Below are positions 1 through 11,300 of a DNA stretch of 12,484 nucleotides, piece after piece. The first letter of the stretch is position 1, and each line of letters opens with the position of its first letter. The translations under genes and the position numbers were made by a program. This DNA comes from Ichthyophonus hoferi (lineage: Eukaryota > Opisthokonta > Ichthyosporea > Ichthyophonida > Ichthyophonidae). A model generated the notes under the pieces. That model made no database searches and was not told the DNA's origin. It saw only the letters and a list, made by a program, of their open reading frames with translations. Location: NCBI GenBank assembly GCA_002751075.1, contig NAOQ01000656.1:23582-36065 (forward strand), written 5' to 3'.

Positions 1-695
1 TACATTAGTGAGATAACTGCAGTATGCTGTAATCATGTTTCTTCTAATTGGTCCAAAGAAAGAATAAAAAAGAATTTAACTTCGTTCACTTCTAAGCCAA
101 TCCAATTGCACACTTTTTGCCCTTTCCTTATTTCTAACCAATGACTGTATCTCTTTGCCTCCATAAAGACTAAATAATTTATATTTTCTTTCTGGGTATA
201 AAGAAATATAACCCATAAAAGGCAAGGATGACGCCATTTATAGAAATTTCCAATGACGAGCCATAAGATGCAATCCAGTTCCATATATATCCATACATAC
301 ATACTCTCCGCTTATCAATCTTCATAAATATAACTATATGACGTCATAGGGAGGGCAAGAATAGTATTGCTCTAAAGAGCTTTTAAAATTCGGATTTAGC
401 TTCTCCTTTCCCTTGATTGGGAGATTAAAATTTAATAGACCCAAAACCACTCAATCGTGTTTTCTTAAATAACTAATTATCGACCGCTTAGATTATGTTA
501 CTATTGATTAATTAAAAAAAAACCCACCAATTAAACAGCCATGAATATGTGATTACATATATTTCTTATACGAAGCCAACTTTCAATTAACATACAATAC
601 TAATACTTACAAAATTTTGTTCAAATGCAGTGCGTTGAATGTGACCACGTGTTGCATCCTGTATGCGATGTGGTAAGCTAAGAATCACGAGAGTA
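1..695. other. AT-rich stretch without a recognised gene
   Basis: Nothing firm is visible here. A minus-strand frame at 33-302 (89 codons) has no recognisable motif and a composition expected of AT-rich DNA. Several CCAAT/ATTGG words occur in the first 260 bases. Confidence 0.5.
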
Positions 696-855
696 TCATA
701 TAGTATATATAATATTATATTACACTATATGATATCACATCACATTATAATACATTGTATTGTATTACATTACATTAAATTACATTACATTTTATCTTAC
801 ACTATATTATATTACACCAAATTATATCACATTATATTATATTCTATTACATTGC
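696..855. repeat. Degenerate pentanucleotide array (TTACA / TATCA / TATTA)
   Basis: Units such as ttaca, tcaca, ctata and tatta follow each other with a five-base period for about 160 bases. Because five bases is coprime with the codon length, translation gives a five-residue-period His/Tyr/Ile peptide, which is an artefact and not a gene. Confidence 0.8.
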
Positions 856-1452
856 ATGATTTATACCACACATATTTCTCTATAACATCGATTCATGTAT
901 ATCAAACATGAAAACCAATTAGATAACTGTACTAATGCAGGCCCTTTAAAATCATTGTTCTATATCTACGCCTAAAACAATCTCGTTTTATTAGTCAATT
1001 AAATTTTAAACAGACATTGACATTGGTGTAATAATATAACAGTAAAATTGTATTGTATCGTAATACATTAGTACTATACTACAGTCGTCTGTAGGTGCAA
1101 ATGAGATGCACCCTGTAGGCACTATATAAAAGAAGATAGCAATAATGTCATAGTGTATAAAAAACAATTCTATCCTTACGTCACAATATCACACTGGGAA
1201 AGTCTCATTATTTTAAATAAATAAATAATATCTATTTATACTTGCCCAACCAATCACTGGCCCTGTGAATATATTCTAATTATTCCCTAACAAGGCATGG
1301 TGTTATATATATATAAGTATATATCATTTCACAACATAGTTTTCTTTCATGGTATCATACATTTTATCATGCAATAAAAACAAACCTAACATATAATAAC
1401 TCTAAAATATGAAAAATAAAACAAAAATGCATACACGTGGTCACCAGTCACA
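856..1452. other. AT-rich intergenic stretch
   Basis: Apart from the small hairpin/TATA-like feature near 1094-1132 and a short TA run near 1305, I see no gene. It is downstream of the minus-strand coding frame and could hold its 3' untranslated region or further exons. Confidence 0.5.
1094..1132 (+). promoter_or_regulatory. Small hairpin with octamer-like core followed by a TATA-like box
   Basis: GGTGCA and TGCACC flank aaatgag (1094-1112). The left side contains TGCAAAT, seven bases of the ATGCAAAT octamer. A TATATAAAAG sequence follows at 1123-1132. The arrangement resembles a promoter, but no coding frame or RNA gene is visible just downstream. Chance is quite possible in this AT-rich stretch. 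Confidence 0.2.
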
Positions 1453-1923
1453 CTAGGCTAAAGACATTTCCATAGGCCTATAACCACTCATACTTGCCTG
1501 TTCAGGAGTATCTTCCAATGAGAGTGTAGCTAATCTTATCCCTCGCGTATCCCCCACATTATTGGGTAATCTCCCCCTATCCAATCGTTGCATCCGATCA
1601 TCCACATTTCCTATTCGTGCGCCATCTCTCCTCGTCCCATTTCCACCAATCACACTTCCCCCTCGCCCCTCCCTCCCTAATGATTTTTTTAAAGGTATTC
1701 TACTAGTATTATTAACTGCAATTCCATTGGTGTTTACTGGTCCCGACCCCCCCTGATATTTATTTCTCGCATTATCAGACCCTCCTGACATAGCAGTGGG
1801 GGTTAATATACTATGTAAATTACCATTGATGTGGTTATGATTTGGACCGGCACCACCCGCATTTTCAGGTAAAGTCAGCCACTTGGGGGCGAAAATATGG
1901 GTGGGGTCCATTAAAGACACCAT
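1453..1923 (-). CDS. Unrecognised G/N/R-rich protein, first or only exon; weak vasculin-like N-terminus
   Basis: A 156-codon frame on the minus strand, starting MVSLMDPTHIFAPKWLTLPE; the second Met (residue 5) is an equally possible start. Its base composition is clearly GC-richer than the flanks, which are rich in stops, so a frame this long is unlikely by chance. The product is low in hydrophobic residues and rich in Gly, Asn, Arg and Ser (GGAGPNHNHINGN, GREGRGGSVIGGNGTRRDG), so probably disordered and basic. FAPKWLTLPEN recalls the FAPAWLNFP start of vasculin (GPBP1), but that match is short and from memory. The frame ends at a TAG. Alternatively, a good GC-type donor (CAG|GCAAGT, exon end at 1498, phase 0) could join it to further exons at lower coordinates, none of which I can identify. 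No poly(A) signal lies close behind the stop. Confidence 0.45.
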   Translation of the reverse strand: MVSLMDPTHIFAPKWLTLPENAGGAGPNHNHINGNLHSILTPTAMSGGSDNARNKYQGGSGPVNTNGIAVNNTSRIPLKKSLGREGRGGSVIGGNGTRRDGARIGNVDDRMQRLDRGRLPNNVGDTRGIRLATLSLEDTPEQASMSGYRPMEMSLA

Positions 1924-2017
1924 AGGGAGGTGGGAGTGCCCAAATTTTGGAAAATTTTAGATAAACCCCTCCTCTGGATTTTGAAGCTTCCTTCGAAGAT
2001 AATATAGAAACACAAAG

Positions 2018-2049
<32 letters not shown>

Positions 2050-2360
2050 TGTATGTATGTATATATATAAGTAAATATATTTATATTTGTATTTATACGT
2101 ATTTAGTATATCTTGGCTGTGCATATATATATGGTGTCTAAATATTCGTTACGTCACTCAAAAATTAATTAAAATTAATAATAAAAATTTCGTGTCTTTT
2201 TTTTTAAAAAAACGCCGATTAGCCAAGAGCAAATCAATCAGTCCTTTCCATACCAACGGCTGGTTGGTCAATACAGGTCTGTGCTCTTCCTTTAGGCCAA
2301 TCAAAATAGACTACTTGGGTCACCGCCAATATAATTGTCTATATGGGAGAGTGCGTGTAA
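1924..2360 (-). promoter_or_regulatory. Upstream region of the minus-strand frame, with CCAAT motifs
   Basis: This is the stretch upstream of the minus-strand coding frame. It contains a (TATG)n microsatellite, an A/T homopolymer pair (about 2195-2210) and a GC-richer segment at 2212-2350 with two CCAAT motifs near 2298 and 2324 (ATTGG on the minus strand). A promoter role is inferred only from position and these motifs. The segment also holds part of an open plus-strand frame that I do not regard as coding. A pair of related palindromes, GAAGCTTC and CTTCGAAG, lies at about 1983-1998. Confidence 0.25.
2020..2061. repeat. (TATG)n microsatellite, about ten copies
   Basis: Perfect tandem tetranucleotide of about ten units, ending in a short TA run. 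It lies roughly 100 bases upstream of the minus-strand coding frame. Its perfection suggests recent expansion or active slippage. Confidence 0.95.
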
Positions 2361-2477
2361 ATAAAAGAAAATAAGTATGTATGATATGTGTATATATGTA
2401 TATATGTAGGTAAGTAAGTAGGTATAAAAGAGTAAGTAAAACGACGTAAGGAAAAAATTCAAAGAGTGAACAAGACT

Positions 2478-2745
2478 TAATATAGTATAGTAAATAATAC
2501 AATATACTAAATAATATAACATAATAAATACTATAGTATAATAAATATTATAGTATAATAAATAACAAAATATAATAAATAATATAACATAATAAATCAT
2601 ACAATAAATAATATAATATAATAGGTAATATAATACAATAAATAGTACAATATAATAAATAACATAATATAATAAATAATATAATATAATAAGTAATATA
2701 ATACAATAAAAAATATAATATAATAAATAATATAATACAACGAAA
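2478..2745. repeat. Long degenerate pentanucleotide array (ATAAT / AATAC / AGTAT)
   Basis: About 270 bases of A/T-only units with occasional C or G, keeping a five-base period (for example aataa, tataa, cataa, tagta). No T-rich stop codons arise on the minus strand, so it shows overlapping open frames encoding Leu/Ile/Tyr/Val strings that resemble membrane segments. These are repeat artefacts. Confidence 0.85.
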
Positions 2746-2850
2746 AATATATACATATAAAAGTCTTTTCTCTTTTTCTCCTTTCAAGAAAAAGTACATA
2801 TAGCCTCTACACTGCAAACATAACAGATAACCTACTTATTATACTTACAC

Positions 2851-2960
2851 AAATAAAATAAAATAAAACAAAACAATAGAATACAAATAAAATACAATAC
2901 AATATAATACAACATAAAATAACAAAGCGTAACATAACATAAAATATTATAATGCAATAA
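2851..2960. repeat. A-rich pentamer array (AAATA / AAACA / ATACA)
   Basis: Units aaata, aaaca, ataca, aataa and aacat follow in a five-base rhythm for about 110 bases. This is a separate array from the one ending at 2745; a T/C-rich stretch and ordinary AT-rich DNA lie between them. Confidence 0.75.
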
Positions 2961-4105
2961 GTGTATACCATCAAAGACATTCTCACTCTACTTTCCCCTC
3001 AGTTTCCCACATAACATGTCTAGAGTGTACACAACAATTTCTATTATCACAAGGGAAAACAATACCTTTTTAAAATTCGTTTAATAAATTATATAGTGAA
3101 GGAAATTTTTTAAAACTATGCAATAACTATTACTTGTAGGTAGCAAGGTGTGTTGCTCATCTATATGGACATATGGCTGGAAAGTATTTTCTTGATAATA
3201 AAATACTTTCTATAATGTAAAAGTTAATGTTACGTTAAGCTAGGTCATGTTATGTTATATATGTCGTCGTATTTTATCTGTGTGGTGTATTGTGATGTTG
3301 TACTACTACTTCTATAATCTATTAGTTAAAATCAAGTAATTGCGGTGCATAAGTTTTCTTTTATAGACATGTGACTGTTTATGATTATATAATATATAAT
3401 TATTAATAAAGCTAATACCGCGGTTATATGTATGCAATACTCTGATAGTTTAAAACTTATAAAGCTCTAAAAGGTATATATATGTATAGGTATAAATAAG
3501 TATAGGTATATAAGTATATGTTCAAGTTAGTATAGTATAGGAAATAATCGCCTAATAAAACACATCATAATCATAATATATCACTATAAGCTGCTGCCAC
3601 TAGCGATCACAATCGATCGTTTTTATTTATTATTTCATACTGGTTATTAATTTTAATATATGCAATTTCATTGCGTCTCACAATATAAATAAATGATATA
3701 TAGATTTACCGTATTATTTAATAAGATCTTAATATTAAATTAGTGTTCTGATTAGCTTACACGTGAAGCTCAATCATTAATCAATGTCATTAGGGCTAGA
3801 AGGCAACTGTGATTACATTTTACTGGAATATTAGCCACGGAATAAAATTAGATCTTATAGTTTATTAGAGGAGTCAATACCAATTAACTAGTGATCAATG
3901 TTAATATCACCAATGAATAAAAGCAATCTACCATAGTATGCTTTCCATTGGGTTTCAGTTGCCCAATCCAAACATGTATGCTTTAAACAACTGTCTTTGG
4001 ATAAGCGCGATTAATTATAAAACTTACGGGTATAATAAAAACTACCAATTGGTTGATTCTATTTATTGCCATTTTTAATTGACGATTATTAACAATATGC
4101 ATTGT
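2961..4105. other. AT-rich intergenic stretch, no gene seen
   Basis: All frames are short. Features are limited to the 11-bp hairpin at 3180-3210, a short GTTA-type run near 3222-3259, a perfect ACCGCGGT palindrome near 3418 and TA-rich words. No RNA gene was found. Confidence 0.55.
3180..3210. repeat. 11-bp perfect hairpin
   Basis: GAAAGTATTTT at 3180-3190 is followed nine bases later by its exact reverse complement AAAATACTTTC at 3200-3210. It could fold as RNA or DNA. No T-run follows, there is no gene next to it, and in AT-rich DNA such an arm may arise by chance. Confidence 0.6.
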
Positions 4106-4582
4106 TGGGAATAATAAGTAGAGACTGGAGCATTCCTGCAACCTATATTCGTTTAAGAGGAGAGAGACTGCCAAATTATGGGCGTTTCCACGTGTCCCTT
4201 TGCATATACGGAGTTCAGATATACGAAAACACTTTTTTATTATTAAACAAATCAGTCCCTTGGCAGGATACCTAATCAATGTGCTATCTGGACCCAAAGC
4301 ATATGTTCCAAAATGGCCTATTATATAGTAACAGTATTTCTAGTATTGGCTGGTTTCATTTTGATGGATTATTGTGTTGCTTAAGCCCAACACCAATAGA
4401 TTGCACTATTTTCCCAGGCTATCTACGTAATAATAATTGCTATTAATATTAAATGTTTAACTGTATAAAAAAATACCTAGATTAATTAAATATTTCTATT
4501 TTAAAGCTCCTTGACCTGGGCGGATTATTTTATCTAAGGTATAGGAAATATGAAAAGGAATGGGAAAAGAACCTTAAGATAT
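4106..4582. repeat. Tandem 477-base segment, copy 1
   Basis: The segment starts at tgggaataataagtagagac and contains the landmarks cccctttgcat-like (near 4196), acacttttttattatt, ggcaggatacct and aacaccaatagattg in the same order as copy 2, which starts exactly 477 bases later. Similarity by eye is about 70-75% in the first 230 bases, then lower. It has no recognisable terminal repeats, Pol III boxes or coding content. The minus-strand frame across it is not kept in copy 2. A local duplication is the simplest reading. Confidence 0.75.
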
Positions 4583-5030
4583 TGGGAATAATAAGTAGAG
4601 ACGGGAGCGTCCCTGTGGCCTATATTCCTTTACAACGAAAGAGAATGCCGAATTAAAGGGCATTTTAACGTGCCCCTTTGCATAAATAAAGCATAGATAT
4701 TCTAAGACACACTTTTATTATTAAAAAAATTAGCAGGACTTGTCTTAGGCAGGATGCCTACGCTATCTGTTATCCGGAACCCCACCCAATACTATATAAT
4801 CTGAAATGGCTTATTATATATTCGTGAGACATCTGCCACTGGCTAGTTCAATTTTAATCAATCATTTTGGTTAGCTATTTAACACCAATGGATTGAATTT
4901 ATTATTTTTCCAGACTGCAGATATAATAATAGTTGCTAATAATATTGAATGATTAAAAGTACATAATGAAATAACAAAATTATTCAAATATATCTGTTTT
5001 AGCAGAATAAATTTATTATAGTATAAGAAT
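4583..5030. repeat. Tandem 477-base segment, copy 2
   Basis: This repeats copy 1 from tgggaataataagtagagac onward, with matching blocks through cctttgcata, acacacttttattatt, ggcaggatgcct, tatctg, caccaatggattg and aataatagttgctaataatatt. Similarity fades around 5030 where a TA/GTA-rich tract begins. It adjoins copy 1 with no spacer, which favours unequal exchange or replication slippage over two separate insertions. Confidence 0.75.
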
Positions 5031-6159
5031 ATATCTGTAGGTAGGTATGTATAAGTACACATATATTATAACATAATAATATTTGAAAACATTATCATTA
5101 CCCTGTATTAATCCTATTACTAAATCACAAAGTGATAACTTTGTAGATGATTGCCTTAATTGTGCTTCATGAATAGACCTAAGCTCATGGGAGGGTGTAA
5201 ATAAAAGGTTGTAGTATAAATAAAATTAGAATAGATATTAATGTAAATTCCTGATGGAAAAACAAGTTAATATTAGAAAATTAACTGTGTGAATGGTATA
5301 AGAGGTATGCATATTGATTTCAGCCTGTGTAGAAATGATTGCACTTATGCCCAGGGGGGTGGTAAACGACTATTGCAAGCAAAAAATTCCGAATAAAAAC
5401 TGCATGGCTTCTATTCAGTATCACTATAGAATAAGAAATTCCCAGTCTGCCACTGACAGAACCTTTTTATTCTATATATATATATATACTACTTCAGAAC
5501 CCAGCATAAATTATTTGAATAATTATAACAATATACTTTGCTTGTGTTGTATATGTAGCTATATGTAATACAGAGTTCAGGTTAATATCAATTCTTAACT
5601 ATATTGATTATAATACTCGATTATTTTTATTACATAAATATTCATTTGCAAAATAAAAGGTAGCATTTACTATTTTCTTATCATATTATAATTACCATAG
5701 TATAATATCATATAATAACATGCCGTATTATTTCATATAATATGCTACCAAATCACCATATCCTGCTAGAAGCTTGTCCCTCATTCCTATAATTATATGC
5801 TTATTATGCAATGTACGGTTAGCAATAGTAATTTAATCAGAGACATTCTATTTGTTAAATAAAACCGATCACGTAAATTACACCACTCAAATATACTTAT
5901 TGTAATTAATGAACAAATGAACATTATTCCTTAAATAAATAACTTGTGATTGCACCCTCAAAGAGCCAATTAGTACTGTAATACCAAGTGGAGTATCTTT
6001 AGTGCTCACTTTTGCATATATATATATATCTGTATATATTTGCAATTTGAATTCAAATATATATTAGATATATCCCAAATATATATATATATTATTTTCT
6101 AAGTCATTGTATATAAGGAAATAGAAGTAGAGTTTATATACCCCACAATAATAATAGCA
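5031..6159. other. AT-rich intergenic stretch, no gene seen
   Basis: An 84-codon plus-strand frame at 5314-5568 runs through a TA repeat and matches nothing I know. Short TA runs occur near 5475, 6017 and 6085. I see no promoter, RNA gene or element ends. Confidence 0.5.
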
Positions 6160-6571
6160 ATCACGCGGCTCATTGGATGCTAAAAGGTATTTCCAAGTTT
6201 TTTTTTACCGCGCTTCAAATATTTGAATTCTGTTGATCTGGCGTAAGCCAATAAGCATACATTTAGTGGCTCTTCGATTAGATCACTCTAGTAAAAAGGT
6301 TTTAATGCCTTTTAATGCGCACGCGAAAACTATTTACAGCCAATAGAACGCATAGCCTATTTATTCATATTAATTAACCATTTAGAATTGTATAATAAAA
6401 GTTTAGCAATCTAGCGATAAAAATACGTATTGGTCACCGATAATCAATCAATTTGATTGTGTTCGTTTTAGTATCTACTATAATCGGTTACTAAATCAAT
6501 TACTGTAATAATTGTTCCATATTATTGTATTGTACATTATATTTGTATTTTTTAAAAAACTTTGTATAAAA
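6160..6571 (+). promoter_or_regulatory. Candidate promoter and 5' leader of the sorting nexin gene
   Basis: This stretch directly precedes the start codon and differs from its surroundings. It holds clustered CpG-containing words (cacgcgg near 6163, accgcgc near 6208, gcgcacgcg near 6318) in a window where CpG is scarce. It also has four CCAAT boxes on either strand: ATTGG at 6172, CCAAT at 6248 and 6340, ATTGG at 6429. CCAAT boxes bind the NF-Y/HAP complex in eukaryotes. A perfect short palindrome, CAATCAA-t-TTGATTG, lies near 6447. No convincing TATA box sits at a fixed distance, and the transcription start cannot be placed. The start codon context is AAAAATG, acceptable for an AT-rich eukaryote. 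Confidence 0.45.
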
Positions 6572-8273
6572 ATGTCCGAAACAAACAGGTATGTGGTTAT
6601 TTTTATTTATTTATTGTTGCTAAGTATGGAAGGAGAAAATATTATAAAAGAATGATGGGCGTATTAGGCCACAAACAGAACACATCATAACACACAGTCT
6701 CCAAAACATAGCATGTTTCTATGATGGTATTAGCATACTCCTACATACCCTATCCCATATTATATACATACACATAAAGTGTTAGATAAACTTATAATAT
6801 TAACCACATTGTATCTCTATGCACAAACACAAACAAGTTTCCAAATTTTCCAAAACAAACACGTTCATATATCCGGTATAACCCCCATAACAAAGGAACC
6901 TTACATCGTACATACAGAAACGAAAAAACCTATAAGATCATACTGAACATGGAAGAATGATTAATCAGAGTAAACCAGAGAGTGTTTAGAGAGAAAATAG
7001 CAATAAAATATAAACAATATAATATCACGCACGCAATTTGCCTTAATATTTGTATAATTATTATGAATAGAAATTGATACTAACATGTCTATGCTCTATG
7101 TGTCAATTAAGACTTCTGTTGACAATTATATCCTTTATATATACAAAGATGAGCTTTTAATATGTACTTGTTTTATACTTTGGGACAGCTATATAGTGCA
7201 TTTATTTATAAATATTCTTCTAAATGTTTTCAATCAATATTCCTGAAATGGTCCTAATAGCTAAAGGCTTATATTATTCCCTTGTACTACTTTCTCATAG
7301 ACATATACATATACACATATACATATACATATACATATACACACAGACATAAATGTATATATATGATTATAAGTATAGATACTATTGCAATCCATAATGG
7401 TTAAAAAACAACATTTTTTTATACAATTAAACATAGGGAAAATACAAGAAAGCATATTTAATATGCCCGTCAAATTTCACATATAACTCATATATTAGCC
7501 ATTTTTAGCAGATTAAAGTTTATAGATCTCTTTATACATCCAATAGCATGCCCATTTATCTTTCACATTATGGTAGTGAGAATTTCAGTGTATAAACACT
7601 TTCAAGGTATATATGTTATCTACATTCCTTCATACACTAATATAATATAAAACAATCATGATAGAATGATTTCAGATCCGCTTCAGTTTATGGATGTGGA
7701 AATTGACCATCCCTTTGGTAAGCGTGGCTTTTATTTATTATTACCATCTTCCCTATTTAATTGGATTATTTACTTTTTTAATTTTATGTTTTAAATTTAT
7801 GTTTTAAATTTTATGTTTTAAATTATATTTTTGATGTTAAAATTTTATATTTTAATTATGCTATTCATATTCTACAACTTTCCCCATGCTATTTAATTGT
7901 TTCTATTCTTATTTTTAAAATGTTTTTATTTAATTTACCTTCTTTATACTTTGGCCATCTTCCCCGTGATCTTTGATTATTTTATATCTTGATTTTAATG
8001 TTTTTCGTTGTAGATTTTAAAACTTTTATTTTTATTTTAGTATTTTATTTATCCAATCCCTATTTTAGCCTCCTCCACCCATGGATCTACCCTGTTATCT
8101 CTCCTCCAATCGCATATAAGATCTTGTGAGAGCTCGCTCTGATGGGATTTGATGACATCCCAATATATATATACATTGGGCACTATTCTATTTACCATAT
8201 AAGGTCACATGGGCAAGGTGTCTGATCATTTTTTATGGATAGGCTTATATGGTAGCTGAGCTAATTAATAGAA

Positions 8274-8312
<39 letters not shown>

Positions 8313-11300
8313 GAGGAGTGAATATAAGGAAGGGCAATGGTGCCTCAGGAACCATGTAATTTATATTAGATTCAATGTTATATGCGATGAGATTAAATTA
8401 GATTAGATTGGATTAGATTAGATTAGATTAGATTATGGTTTATTCTAGTATATTGTGTTATATTGTACTATATTCTACTGTACTATATTGCATTACTTTA
8501 TATTATTCTATACTATATTTCATTTTATTCTATTCTATTCTATCAAAACACATATATGATTGCTTCATTGCTCAAGCACAATAGTATCTAATCTTGTCTC
8601 TTTTCTCTTTATTTCCTTGCCCTTTAATATATAATAATGCAAGTACTGCTACTAACCAATAACCTATTTGCATTGCCTTGGTAATTTTTCTTTTATTGAT
8701 GGGAAATAACTTACCAGGAATAAAGTAGCACCGGATTCAATCTTGATTGGATATATATATGAGTATGGAAATACAGCTAATCAGATTGGTAGAAAATAGA
8801 TTGCAGAAGCAATTTGGAATTTTTAAAAAATCTACTGATATGCATATATGTGCTATATATATATTCACTCGATATGATTACAAACCAATGAATGCTTTCA
8901 GTTTATGATTAAGTATTTATAGGATTGCATAATATAAGTAGAATATTAACTATATTTGGATATCTAACCTTGATTTTTATTATAGAGTCTGGTTCAGTAG
9001 AGGAAGAAGTGGATTTTAATGGAGCCAATCAGAATGGAGAAGAGAAAGAAATTGTGGAGAATGAGACAGAGGAAGGGGATATGGAGACAGATATTGCGGT
9101 AAGTATTTTTAATTGATTATTTCTATTAATTATTTTCAAAATTTCCAAATTGAACCGCACTCCAGGGATTCAGTTGTATTGTCAGTTTCTGTCCAGCGAT
9201 TGGCTCACTTTTATTTAAATATATTTGACCAGTGGATTATGCCTATTTAAATGGACTAATGTACTACTTATTTACCATTATTTAATAATTAGCGCGAGAT
9301 GGTTTTAAAGAACCAATTAGAAATGCATATTAATAGTATTTCAATATTACACAAATAAGAAATAGACAATAAGAGAGTGACATTACACGGGGTGGAGTGT
9401 TAAATCTTTGCATTTTATTGGTATCTTTGTATTAGTAGGTTACCCATTTAAAATTTAAATCTTAGTTTCCTTGAGCTATTTTTTTTTTTTTTTCGCTTAA
9501 TATACTATGGTGAGTGATAAAATACATATATATATATACCCTATCTCTCCAGAAACACTCTTTTTATCCCTCTACCCTCTCCCTTCCTATACCTTATCTC
9601 TATACCTCATATATATAATGTCCTATATATCAGTGCTATCGTATCCTAACCCTATATATGCACCTGCAGATTTCAACAGCATCCTTCCCAACCCCCCAAT
9701 TAAATAGCCCTTCCCCTCTCTCACAGAAAATTCACTTAACAGTGTCAGACCCAATACTACAAGGTGAGTATGGGTATTTCTATATATAGTATATCTGATC
9801 TCGCGCTTATTCTGTGGTATCACACCTTATATGGTAAGAAGTGGGTGTATTAATGAAATATGTAATAATATAATATAAGGATATATATATATACACATAT
9901 ATGGATGCATTGTGGCTACTGATTGGCGAGTGGTTTACAGATTACAAACGATTGGATAAACACTACGACTTTAATGTAGAGTCCAGGGTGAGTGATATTT
10001 GATTGGCAGGAGTTTACTTTAACTATACACTCTCCTATAATATCAAGATATGACTAATAATTACTTACTATTAAAATGTTTTATAATATAATTAGTCAAT
10101 TTAGACCCTAAAACGCATTATTTCACAATATATATATATTTATAAATAAATAAAAATAAAAATAATATTATTCTTACAAAAACAATTAGCCCCAACTATA
10201 GCATGCCATCCCTTCAATCACAGCAACTCATTAAAATTTAAAAGTAACATCTCTCACGCGAACACTATCTACTTTTATGTATATACTCGATATTATTGGA
10301 TTACTACATCCGATAGGGTAATATTAAGACTATTATAAGTTTTTTTTCTTTTTTTCCTTTTTTTTTCTTTTTTGAAATTCATACCAACAAACCAATAAAC
10401 CCCCTTCCACCCTATATATAGAAAAGCCTCGATGGACCAGTAATTAATTCGTGCAGGCGACGATATACCGACTTTGAATGGTTGCATGGAATGCTTAAAG
10501 AGCGCGCGCCAGAATTGATTATTCCAGTGGGTATATGTGTATTTATATGTATAGGTATATATATGTATGTATATGTGTATAGGTATATGTATGTATATGT
10601 AAATATATGTAAATATATGTGCATAAGTATATAGGTATAGGTATATGTATATATGTATAGGTATATATGTATAGGTATATGTGTATAGGCATATGTATGT
10701 ATATGTAAATATATGTGTATAAGTATATATGTATAGGTATATGTATATATGTATAGGTATGTGTATAGGTATATAGGTATATGTATACATATATATGTAT
10801 AGGTATATGTGTATAGGTATTATATCTACAGAGCTATGTGTATTATAGGTGTATGTATAGCTAATATATGTATATATATATGTAGACACTATGTAAATAT
10901 AGAGAGGCATAGGTCGTATGTAAGTACCGTTTCTTTTTCTTTCATCCTGACTAATTAACTAACTAAATAATTACTTAATATAACCATACTAATTAGCCCC
11001 CCCAATCAGCCTATGCCTAGCAAGACCTTGGTTACGGTTGGTACCAATAAGCTTGAGGCACGACGGGCAGCCCTGGAGAAGTTCTTAAATAGGATAGCGC
11101 AACATCCTGTACTTAGTACCCTTGGAATCTTAAATACATTCATGAGGGCTGACCAATCGGTAATTAGATTATATATATACCTATAATAGATTTTCATAGC
11201 CCAATATAACATCCTATACTTTGTATCCTTGGAGTCTTAAATACCTTTATTAGGCTGACCAATCGGTAGTTAGGTTCTATATATTTATATAATATTACCT

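Noticed and set aside
33-302. Minus-strand frame of 89 codons near the left edge
   Set aside because: No domain or motif is visible and the composition is what AT-rich DNA gives. Without a splice partner or homologue I cannot support a gene.
2301-2817. Overlapping minus-strand frames encoding Leu/Ile/Tyr-rich, membrane-like proteins
   Set aside because: They come from the pentanucleotide array, where a five-base period gives a five-residue peptide period.
3983-4297. Minus-strand frame of 104 codons in the first copy of the tandem duplication
   Set aside because: The second copy of the duplication does not keep this frame open, so selection for coding is not supported.
5314-5568. Plus-strand frame of 84 codons
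   Set aside because: It runs through a TA microsatellite, has no recognisable motif and no neighbouring gene signals.
8391-8435. (GATTA)n array as a possible telomere-like repeat
   Set aside because: It lies inside an intron, is five bases long and lacks the G-run typical of telomere units.
10293-10910. Minus-strand frame of 205 codons rich in Tyr, Ile, Thr and His
   Set aside because: It is the complement of the intron 6 minisatellite and exon 6 of the sorting nexin gene; the plus strand explains the conserved part.
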